NCBI RefSeq assembly: GCF_017562075.2
Contig: NC_054082.1
Span: 53,082,181-53,146,180, forward strand
Length of the DNA stretch: 64,000 nt
Source of the DNA: Anopheles merus
Taxonomy: Eukaryota; Arthropoda; Insecta; Diptera; Culicidae
Reading direction: 5' to 3'
Shown one piece after another: positions 34,000-43,382 of this stretch. The notes below the pieces were generated by a model, which was not told the origin of the DNA, did not search any database, and saw nothing but the letters and a program-made list of their open reading frames with translations. The position numbers and the translations under genes were made by a program. Each line of letters opens with the position of its first letter. The first letter of the stretch is position 1.

Positions 34000-35816
34000 C
34001 GACCGCTAGTGACACTTGTGAACGAATTAAAGTGAGAAAAAGAAAAGGGAAGAACAAAAACACTCCGGAAAGTAGACGTGTTTATTCTGGCTGCATAACA
34101 ACCGTTTGCCGAAAATAAATGCGCTTCCGTAGGCCGTGCAATGCACCTTTTCTTTCGATCGGATGCAGTTTGCACCGTGGCTCACCTGTTTCATGGTGTG
34201 ATGGCGCAGTCGTCAGTCGAACGGCACAGCTGTGTCTGCGGATGTGTTGATTTGATTGTATCTACCCTTTTGATCTGGTACAAGGAAGGGTTCATCGTTA
34301 ATCAAACGTTCAATTTACATCAGATTGTAGTGGTTTGAATTGCATGAATTATATTTATTAATTATCTTTCTTATGATTCATTCACCATTTCGGGAAGTGC
34401 ATATCCGTTTTTCACCGACACGAGATCAACCAGTAGGAAGTAGTAGCAGAAGCAGTACGGATGAGTTGAGTGGTTGAGTTATTTTTAAACCTTGCGCCGT
34501 CACAGACATTGGACCATCGTGTCTCACCCCTGCACTTTCGCTGGCGGTAATGGAAATGGGAGTGTAGTGTCGATCGTAGTCGGTTGCCGGTTTTGTGTTA
34601 CAGTGAATCGCGTCCACTTTCATTCACCTGACTTAGGGGAGTGTGTAGTGCGTAGCTTGTTGTGGTGCTAGCAGAACCAGATAAGAAGATCTAAAAGTGT
34701 CTTCAAGTGTGCTACATTTCTGATACTTACGACACACAGTGCTCTACGCGCTCAATTAAGGAAACGATCTAGTAAATGACTTAAAGATTGTTTGACGAGC
34801 AGCCTAAGATCAGTGCACAGTGTTATCCAGAACACTTCAACATCTAACGCGGAACCACTCCCTCAGCACGGTACAAAGGAAAGGTTGTAAATTATCCTTC
34901 TGCAACCTTCCTTCCTCCTTCCTTCCTCTGAAACTTTTCACACCCACTCCCTGATGCTCCTTGTTGGTGATGTGCGTGATCAAAATGTGCTATGTGTACG
35001 TGTGAGAGCGTTTTTAACAGCATCAAACAGTTTCGCGAACCGTTTCACTGACTAAATATACCGACTCCGGTCTTCTAGGCCGGTTATTAACACGGTAGCG
35101 AGTACGGGAATGTTCCGGAACAGATCAAGCTACACAGACACATTCGCGTGGGTGCAGGAAAAACAAGAGACTATACTACTATGTAACAGGTCGTGCTAAA
35201 ACCTTTCCTTGTGTTAAACGTCTATGTATCATTTCTACGCGGCAGACCCAATAATGGATGTGTGAAACAAAACGTGACATGTGTGCAATGTGTAGTATTT
35301 GTATGTCGTTTCGTTTATCTTCCTCAGGTTGATTGCTGTTTATTTTTATCCAACCGTGTGATTAATTGTGAATAGAGCGCATCCTGCAGAGACTTTCATG
35401 TAAACAAAAGAATAACACGACTATTTTCGGGTTCTGCATCATACACCTCCCATCCAACACCGTGAAAACACGTGCCAGCGAACGACCTTGCTGTGGCGTG
35501 ACTCATACAAACAACAGTGTAATTAGTGTAATGTTTAGTGTAGAGCACAGAGTCTAGCGAGCGCACTGCACGTAGCAGGACGTGAAAGTAACCCACTGAC
35601 CCACCACATATAACACTCTTGGGGGAGACACCCACAACGCATATCTCATCACACAGCAGCTAGCTACAGCAGTGAAGCGATCCTCAGAGCAGAGTAGAAC
35701 GTGGAATACTATCACCATCACCACTACCCGACTTCCCTCTACTACAGTCACTCTACACCACTCCGTTTAGCGGCAAACGTACCATTTACTCCGATAAAAT
35801 GGATATTCAAGTACAG
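34000..35816 (+). other. candidate distal 5' leader of filamin
   Basis: A non-repetitive stretch rich in CACAG, GTGTG and AGC words, unlike the AT-rich DNA on either side, ending at a possible donor (TACAG|GTATTT at 35,817). The last 265 bases before 35,799 contain no ATG. A short upstream frame starts at 35,531. The leader may be split by introns I cannot see. It is assigned to filamin only because filamin is the next gene downstream on this strand and the phases agree. Confidence 0.3.
35799..35816 (+). CDS. candidate filamin start microexon (MDIQVQ)
   Basis: ATG at 35,799 sits in a strong start context (AAAATGG: A at -3, G at +4) and opens six codons, MDIQVQ. These end exactly at CAG|GTATTT, a usable though not ideal donor, in phase 0. 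The filamin exon at 47,408 begins in phase 0, so a join would read MDIQVQ-GAPQYYQ with no stop. It would span an 11.6-kb intron holding a MITE, the copia element and a SINE. Not proven; another first exon could be used instead. Confidence 0.35.
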
Positions 35817-35831
35817 GTATTTTCCTATATT

Positions 35832-35865
<34 letters not shown>
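35832..35865. repeat. poly-C / (CT)n microsatellite
   Basis: Eleven C followed by about twelve CT units. Confidence 0.9.
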
Positions 35866-35866
<1 letters not shown>

Positions 35867-36120
35867 TTGTTAGTGAAAGGCTTCGCTTAGGTAATACACT
35901 ACTTGGTTTTCCTAAAAAGGAGGCAAGGGCACATATGCATACTTATAAACATGGTATTAATTTTCACATATTACTATTTCGGTACAGTGTGTTCAATTCA
36001 TATAAATCATAAAATCTCGAAAGAGAGAATGTTCAATTTAAATGGTAATGGACATTTTATGCACAAACAATAAGTTATCATTATTTTTTGCTGTGCGTAG
36101 CAGAATCATATCAGAATATA

Positions 36121-36487
36121 CAAGCGTCCCCCGAGTTACGACGATTCGCAGATACGACGATTTTGATTTTGACAGTTAAAAGTTGTCATTGACAAGAAAT
36201 TGATGTATTTTTTTGAATATCTGGGCTGATAACCGTTATACACACAATTCCAAAGATTCCACAACTACCCTATCTTGAATATCTATATTGTGTACGGTTT
36301 TTTAAATATAATTAATACATTATCGACAATATTTTAAATAATATACACGATATCATAAATTCAAACTCTTCAACTTCGGTTATAAACTTCATATTCATAG
36401 ATATTCGACATACGACTTTTTCGACTTACGCCTTGCTTTGGGACATTTTTTCGGTCCCAAATACAGTCGTATCTCGGGGGACACCTG
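36121..36487 (+). mobile_element. TA-flanked MITE, copy 3 (367 bp)
   Basis: Nearly identical to 14,510-14,892 in the same orientation, with TA at 36,119-36,120 and 36,488-36,489. It lacks one of the two subterminal GAGTTACGAC units, which accounts for its shorter length. The first bases read CAAGCG rather than CAGGCG. Confidence 0.88.
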
Positions 36488-37791
36488 TACATGCAAAGCA
36501 TAGATTTAATGCTTGTGTGCCAATAATTGCACACTTAAGGGAACAGTGAATGCCACATATACATGTGAAATGTCTAAGGCGAATAAAATCAAATTATTCA
36601 TGGTATGTGTGGCATAATTTCTGTTTAAAAAATAGTATTTATATTACATTTTATGCTAAAATTATGGATAAGGAAATAAGGAAGGATAGAATTACAAAAA
36701 TACTTTTTTGAAAATCCAAAATCCAATTATTGCACGCTATTGGACGCTGTTACATTACATGTCAATCAAAATACACCGTTTAAATGGTCAGCCTTATTTT
36801 GTGATGCACAATTCATAACGGTTTGACCTCCATTTCAAATCCATTCGTTTGGATGGGATGCCATTCGGTCACAATATTGTCATTAATATTTTAAAATTCG
36901 AAACAGTATTAACAAAATAAATCAGTAGAATATGAAGCAATGTTCATCTACGTTTTATAAATAATTGAAATTACGGTACAGTACAACATAGTGTACAATA
37001 ATTGATTGGTGTGCAACACTAGGCAAATTGTCTCATCTGTATTAAGCAAAAGATCTTCTGAATCAATCATATTTTTACTTCCTCAATCTAATTAATGCAA
37101 ATTGCGAACCTAAATAGAAACAGTTTGTTTGGATATCACATTATGTTTGTTTGATATCGAGTTCAAGACATCCTTAAAATGTATATAATAGTTAATGTTG
37201 AAAACACGTATTATACGATCAAACGAATGTGCTGCAGCATTGGAGAAATTTTAAGTAATCTATTAGTTTTGCCACACTAAATTACGTTGATTGTTTACAC
37301 AAAACTCATCTGTTTCCGGATGGCTTTCATCAAGCAGAAAACACAAACAGTAGGGTTGCCAATTCACTCAGGAAATCATCGAAATTTCGCTGCCTTACAT
37401 ATGCAAATGTTACGCCACTATCTGCTTCCCTACCGGTTGTACATTCTTTCTTCAATCTTTACCGATCTATACATGTTTGCAGGATGTGAATCAGCTGCTC
37501 GTAGTATGTTATACAGAACCAAAACACGCTTCTGCGAACCACTGTCTGTTCGCTTTCCGATGAACCATGATCGTCGTGAGTAATGCGCGAAATGTTTGGT
37601 CGGAAAAATATTGACCACCATCTGCGTTCTGGATGATGGTAGCGGAAAGAGCATCTTCAATTTGAAAACGCGTTTAGCTTTGAAACCTATCCTATATGAC
37701 CTGACAGCAAAGGACAGGCGTAGGTGTTCGAAACATGAACAGGTTGTTCTGTTTCTCGGACAAACAACAAGCCTGATTCACATCATACGAT
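36488..37791. other. gene-free DNA left of the copia insertion
   Basis: AT-rich to about 37,280. Open frames at 37,287-37,799 show no domain. Confidence 0.4.
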
Positions 37792-37796
37792 CATAT
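37792..37796. repeat. copia target-site duplication, left copy (CATAT)
   Basis: CATAT directly precedes the left LTR and is repeated at 42,168-42,172. Confidence 0.9.
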
Positions 37797-37970
37797 TGAT
37801 GATTATTTGGTATTTTCATGTATTTCGGATGCCAGACGAGAAGCGACGCACAACTACCTTCTTTGCTGGTCGAAGTTCAAGAGAGTTGTTTTTATTCTTA
37901 TTCCTTTTTGTTTTGACATCTCAACAAGGTGCATACATGTTTCAAGGTAGCTAGTCATTCCTTCCCAACA
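37797..37970 (-). repeat. copia 3' LTR (174 bp)
   Basis: TG...CA ends. It is the downstream LTR in the element's reading direction. It contains about 66 bases in its left half that the other LTR lacks. The shared part is identical by eye. Confidence 0.92.
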
Positions 37971-37978
37971 CTCCTCCT
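37971..37978 (-). other. copia polypurine tract
   Basis: The minus strand reads AGGAGGAG directly against the 3' LTR, the usual place for the plus-strand DNA primer. Confidence 0.75.
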
Positions 37979-38011
37979 GAATGACTAACGAATTCAAGAC
38001 AAACAAAAACG

Positions 38012-38352
38012 TTATACGGATTCGTAATAAATCCGCGTCACAAACTTGTCAAACTGTGATGAAGGTAAGGGCTTCGTTAAAGCATCAGCTACCATTTCGT
38101 TCGATGGACAGTAGATCACTTTAACAGCCTTCTGGTCACTCAGCTCACGGATAAAGTTTCTTTTTGTGTCAATGTGTTTGACACGACCACTCGATCGTTC
38201 CGCCGTTGCGAAACTGATACACCCTTGGTTGTCCTCGTTCAAAGTAGTTGGTGCAGTTTGTGGTTCGCCAAAGTCCGCCAATAGTCGTCTCAACCATACT
38301 GCTTCCTGACAAGCCAGGGTAAGCGCATTATATTCTGCTTCAAGGGAAGATA
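38012..38352 (-). pseudogene. copia RNase H, C-terminal part
   Basis: From the last frame break near 38,350 the frame reads LACQEAVWLRRLLADFGEPQ, then DNQGCISFA, then KHIDTKRNFIRE, conserved words of copia RNase H, to the stop at 38,012-38,014. It would degrade the RNA strand of the RNA-DNA hybrid. It is out of frame with the upstream reverse transcriptase by one base. Confidence 0.85.
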
Positions 38353-39930
38353 TGCAACACTAACCTGAACTTTACTAGCCCAGCATACTGGCCCTCCTCC
38401 GTAGAAGAACACAAAACCGCTTGTAGACTTCCGGGTCTGCTTATCACCTGCCCAGTCTGCATCGGAATAGCCTTCAAGTATCCATCCGTTTCGAGGACCA
38501 TAAAACAACTTGTAGTCCTTGGTGCCTTTCAAGTAACGTATTACTCTTTTAGCGGCAGCCCAATCGCTCTCATTAGGGTTTTCCACCTTTCTTCCTAATA
38601 AGCCAACGCTTAATGAGATATCGGGTCTTGCGTTTACGGACAGGTACATTAGTGCACCTATCAGGCTACGGTAACGAGTTTTCTCTGTAAGAGACTTGCT
38701 GCATTCGTTCAATAACGTGTACCCAGTGTCCATGGGAGTCTTCGCTGGGTATGCCTCCTCCATTCCAAACTTCACTATCAGCTGTTCTATGTAAGAAGTG
38801 AGTCCCATTGCGTAACCATTATCTTTCTTTTCCACCTTGTACCCAAGGAAGTGTTTCACTGCACCAAGAGAAGTAATGTCGAACTCTTCTTTAAGACTCT
38901 GAAAAATCCGATCGATTTCTGCCTCTGATACGCTACCGATGAGCAATCATCTACGTACACCAGTAGATATACCGCAATGCCACCATTGCTTCCTATGTAC
39001 AAGCAAGCATCTGATTCGCACTGCATAAAGCCAAGCTTCAACAAGATTGCATGTAATGCTTTGTTCCAGCTTCTTGCCGACTGCTTTAAACCATATATGC
39101 TTTTACGCAGCTTGCAAACTAATCCTTCCTGACCATGAGCTATGAATCCAGGTGGTTGTCTCATGTACAAATCTTCTTCAATCATTCCGTTCAGATACGC
39201 TGTTTTCACGTCAAATTGCTTCAAAATTAGACTTTTCTGAGCTGCAACAGCTATCATGATTCGAAGGGTAGTTTGACGAGTTACAGGAGCGAACACATCA
39301 GTAAAATCATCTCCATATTTTTGCGAATAACCCTGCGCCACAATGCGAGCCTTATGTCTTATAACATTTCCATTCTCATCTCGTTTGAGTTTAAAAACCC
39401 ACTTGGCTCCAATTGTTTTTCTGTTTTCTGGCAGGTTCACGAGCTCCCATGTTTGGTTTACATAATGTGCTTCCATCTCCTCTTGCATTGCGTTCTTCCA
39501 TTCAGCAACACATATCGCTTCGCGATAATCATTGGGTTCTCATCATGCGTAACCTTTCCTACAATGAAGTTTTCCAAATGAGATGGCAATTTACCTCGTG
39601 TGCTACGATATGTTCTTCCCGTACGATCTACAGTCGGGGTATCTTCTTGTTTATCTTCATAAACAGATTCAGCCTCCTCGAGTTCGCCATTCGTTTCTTC
39701 CTCGCTATCTAGCTCCACGATGGCTTCTTCTTCATATATTGTGGGTTGCAAACCATTTACTTGCCCATGCTCCTCCTGTCGCCCTGACCCAACACTTTGT
39801 TCGAGAAATCGTGCATCTCGACTGATAGTTACACGGTCAGTGGTAATGTCAACAAAACGGTACCCTTTGTGGTTATCGGAGTACCCAAGAAAAACCATTT
39901 TCTTTCCTTTTGGTTCGAACTTCTTTCTCT
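38352..39930 (-). pseudogene. copia linker, reverse transcriptase and start of RNase H, frame-broken
   Basis: In order: a downstream integrase tail (KKMVFLGYSDNHKGYRFVD), an acidic Glu-rich linker, then reverse transcriptase with GAKWVFKLKRDENGN, HKARIVAQGYSQ, QFDVKTAYLNG and the catalytic YVDD. The RNase H start YSDADWAGDKQTRKSTSGF follows. Single-base frame changes lie near 39,530 (before the reverse transcriptase), at about 38,944 (immediately after YVDD) and near 38,350. Each catalytic motif is intact, but no continuous enzyme can be made without frame correction. Confidence 0.88.
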
Positions 39931-41891
39931 CTCTCTTCTGGAATGTGCACATAAGCTTCACATCCAAACACTCGAAGCTTTGATAAGTTCGGTTTGTACC
40001 CGGTCCACAACTCGTAGGGTGTACGATCAATTGATCTCGACGGAAGGCGATTTTGCAAATAAGCAGCAGTTAAAACTGCTTCACCCCAATAGCGTTTCGG
40101 CAGTCCAGCATCTAAAATCATGCAATTTGCCATTTCTTGCAGAGATCTGTTTTTGCGCTCAGCAATTCCATTCGATTGTGGTGAGTACGGCGTAGAAAAC
40201 TGTGCTTTTATGCCTTCATTCTTATAAAACTCTTGTAATACATTTCCCGTAAACTCACCTCCGCCGTCAGATCGAATGATGCAGGGCTTCCGTCCAAAAA
40301 CATTCTCACACGAGCGGACATACTCTTTGATCTTGCCAGTTGTTTCGTCTTTCGATCGCAACAGGTACACTACGCAGAACCGACTGTAATCATCCGTCAT
40401 CGCCATGAAATATTTACAACCGCTAGGAGTAGGGTTCTCCATCGGCCCACAAAGATCAGTGTGTACAAGGTCAAGTGGTTTCCTCGACTTTCGTTCAGTC
40501 ACCATCGGAAAAGGCAATCGGGATAGTTTCCCTTTTAGGCAACACTCGCACACCTCTCTTTCGCCACAGTCTTGGATGTTCACACCATCGACTAATCCCT
40601 TTGTTTGCAATATTTCAACGACATCCATCGCTCGGTGTCCTAATCTGCGATGCCAAGTGTGTTGACACTTATCGGTATGATTTGCGGTAGCTACCTTGCA
40701 CTGCTCAGCCATTTTCAATTTGTACAAATTGCCTTGTATTTCACCAACAGCGACGACATTGCCCTTGTCGGAAGCGATCTTACATGCGTTCCCTTCAAAT
40801 ACAACATTGAAACCTTTCATGACTAATCTTCTGACTGAAATCAAACCACCTTCCAAGCCAGGAACATACAGTACATTGTCGATTTTTATCGCGACCCGCT
40901 TTCCTGCGTCATTCAGACCGAAAATCACTCCGCTACCTCGACCTGTCGATTTTGTTTTCTTTCCATCGGCTAACATCACATCAGTGAAAATATCACTTTT
41001 AAATTCAGTAAAGAAATTACGGTCATTCGTCATGTGACAAGTACAGCCACTATCCACAGTCCAAGCTCCAGGAATTACTTCACCTGCCATGAAACAAACC
41101 GTATCGCATACGTTAGCATGAGCGTCATCGGGGATTTGCCTAGCATCTGTTTGTCTCGCTTGCTGTGCAGAACTTGCGTTCTTCTTCTTCGACTCTAGAA
41201 ACTTTCGGCAGTTTCTGCGGAAATGACCCGACTGGTTGCAAAAGAAGCACTTCATCTTTTCATTTTTATTCTTTACTTCTGCTTTCAACGCCTTTACTGC
41301 GTTATTGCCAACTCCATCCTGATTTTGTCGTTTCAAGCTTTCATCCCGCAAACGGCCCAAAACTATGTCCATAGTTAAATCCTCCTGTGGCCGATTTTCC
41401 AACGACGTAACAAAACTGCTGTACGATGGTGGCAAAGATCGTAACAACATTATTATTCGCAGCAGTTCACTGATCTCGACACCGCTATTGTCTAATCGCT
41501 CATACAAATCCTCTACATGCTCAATGTGTTGCTCCATATCACCATCTTCAGCCAGATTTGTCGAACACAGCTGCTGAAGAAGCATCGCTTGGTTGCTTAT
41601 CGTTGCCTTTTCATGATAGGCACGTAGGTTCTCCCACATTTCGAAAGCAGTCTCAGCCTTTTTGATAAAACGCAACTGATTATCCTCCACGAGCATAGCG
41701 ATCGTATTTCGAGCCTTTCGATCCATCTTTTTCCAAGATACGAACTCTGCACTTTCTTGAACCGGACATTCTTTTTCGATAACGTCCCATACTTCTTCTC
41801 GTTCTAACAGCGTTTGCATCCGAAATTTCCATGCCACATAATTTGTAGCATTCAGCTTTGTAAAACAAGCTTTCAAGCCTTCGGCAGCCAT
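39930..41891 (-). pseudogene. copia Gag-protease-integrase
   Basis: I start it at the ATG at 41,891 (MAAEGLKACFTKLNATNYVA), the usual copia Gag opening; an upstream in-frame ATG at 41,924 is less typical. Gag carries a zinc knuckle, CFFCNQSGHFRRNC (CX2CX4HX4C). Protease follows with WTVDSGCTCHM (catalytic DSG). Integrase has the HHCC zinc region (WHRRLGH...CECCLKGK) and all three catalytic acids: HTDLCGP, RSDGGGEF and SNGIAERKNR. The frame is open for about 650 codons, then breaks in an AG-dinucleotide run at 39,925-39,938. This part could still be translated. Confidence 0.92.
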
Positions 41892-42044
41892 CTTGTAGCG
41901 TTTCACGATCACGGAACAACGCACAATGCCAGCGACACACCGGGAACAATTTCACAGCTAAATACACACCTTTTACCTTGGTGAATTCCTTGTGAAATTA
42001 AAGCAACTATCGGATTACTGGGATACCTGGGATACGGTGGGATG

Positions 42045-42060
42045 CACTGGGCCCATAACC
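42045..42060 (-). other. copia primer-binding site (internal initiator tRNA-Met)
   Basis: The minus strand reads GGTTATGGGCCCAGTG directly after the 5' LTR. The + strand CTGGGCCCATAACC is the anticodon stem-loop sequence of insect initiator tRNA-Met, the half-tRNA primer known for Drosophila copia. Confidence 0.9.
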
Positions 42061-42167
42061 TGATGATTATTTGGTATTTTCATGTATTATATTCTTATTC
42101 CTTTTTGTTTTGACATCTCAACAAGGTGCATACATGTTTCAAGGTAGCTAGTCATTCCTTCCCAACA
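42061..42167 (-). repeat. copia 5' LTR (107 bp, internally shortened)
   Basis: Starts TGATGATTATTTGG and ends CCCAACA like the other LTR, but about 66 bases after CATGTATT are missing. As the upstream LTR it should hold the promoter, so the loss may affect expression. Confidence 0.9.
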
Positions 42168-42172
42168 CATAT
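42168..42172. repeat. copia target-site duplication, right copy (CATAT)
   Basis: Identical to 37,792-37,796. Confidence 0.9.
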
Positions 42173-43179
42173 GAAGTAAATACGACGATTGAAGTCTGCC
42201 ATTTTCAACCCAATGTTTGTTTGGCTGAACACCCTTTCTCGTAACGTTTACGACGCCGCAATCCTAGGCCCTTACTTAAAAAATGTCTGATTAAAAGTTT
42301 TGATCTGTGTAAAACATAGATTTTGACAAGATTTCGATCAGCTACCCAAGCGCCACAGATTAAGCTTAAACGACTGGAAAATTGAATATCCATAGAAAAA
42401 AAATGAAAGCTCCACAGCTTCATTGGTTTGATCAATAGATGGCGTATTACAACTCATCATTATATTGCTATCCTTTTCTTGCAATGTGTTTCGACAAGTT
42501 TCATCTTATAATGACCTATATAGCCTTCTAACTTTCTGAGCAAAAATCTATATGAATGGTCGTGTGGTCAGATACGTGGGTATCAACACCAACGACCATT
42601 ACTCAAATCTCACTTGCTTCAGTACTGGTGGTTTCTGTTGGAGTTTAGTATTTAAACAATCGTATCGCCGTTCTAGTTCTAGCGATGCATAACTTCAATG
42701 CGAAACCATACAACAGTACAGAGGAAATGAGAAAGCTCTCCTCCAAGCGAGGAAGCTCCACAGGTTGGGTATCCCACAAACAGATGGCGCCACCAGCTTT
42801 TTTGCTATTTTTAGAATGCATGAGTCGTTTGCCGTCTGCTAAACGAAGTCTTTCTATATTCCGTTTAGGTAGAGAATTTGAGGCGTTTAGAAGGCGTTTA
42901 GTGGTCGTTTAGTGGATTTGTGGCACTTGGGTAATGTTGAACAATTTGATCACATTTGAATTATTCTGAAGATCATTCTGGAGGAGCTAAAACAAGATTT
43001 CACATTTTTTAATAGATGGTTTTTAAATATTCAGTAGCTCCTTTTGATGCTGTTGGTCCGCTCATTGAGGTATAATTCTCATAAAGGTTCTCAAAAATTA
43101 CTGCACGAAATACATGGTTAGACTACGTATGATAAGTTGTATTTTGTTGTATATTGAGTTGTATTTTGCATTAATTTAT
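42173..43179. other. gene-free DNA right of the copia insertion
   Basis: No domain in short frames at 42,205-42,435 (minus) or 42,685-42,912 (plus). No repeat recognised. Confidence 0.4.
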
Positions 43180-43382
43180 TTCTTCTCCTTTTTCTTCTTT
43201 GGCGCAACAACCGTTGTCGGTCAAGGCCTACCTGTACCACTGATGAGCTCGGCTATAAGTGACTTATTGATAACCCATAGTAGAATAATCAATCATATGT
43301 AATCTTATGGCGCGGTCCATACTAGGATTGAACCCACGATATGCTTGTTGTTAAGTCGGGCGGTTTGATAGCGGGACCGATG
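43180..43382 (-). mobile_element. tRNA-derived SINE, minus strand, near full length
   Basis: The minus strand runs from a tRNA-like head (CGGTCCCGCTATCAAACCGC, then B-box-like GTGGGTTCAATCC) through the family body to GGTTGTTGCGCCAAAGAAGA and a GAA-rich tail. It matches the 15,866 and 25,382 copies. No target duplication was established. Confidence 0.75.

Larger units (their letters stand above)
37797..42167 (-). mobile_element. copia-type (Ty1/copia) LTR retrotransposon, 4,371 bp
   Basis: Complete element lying on the minus strand, flanked by the 5-bp duplication CATAT. LTRs start TGATGATTATTTGG and end CCCAACA. A primer site and polypurine tract are present. The coding order on the minus strand is Gag, protease, integrase, reverse transcriptase, RNase H, and integrase before reverse transcriptase defines the copia superfamily. 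It sits upstream of filamin in opposite orientation, perhaps inside its first intron. The shared parts of the LTRs look identical, suggesting a recent insertion, yet the coding region has four single-base frame breaks. I cannot assign a named family. Confidence 0.95.

Noticed and set aside
39273..41577. Several plus-strand open frames opposite the copia genes
   Set aside because: They are mirror frames of conserved copia coding sequence, with no start context or domain of their own.
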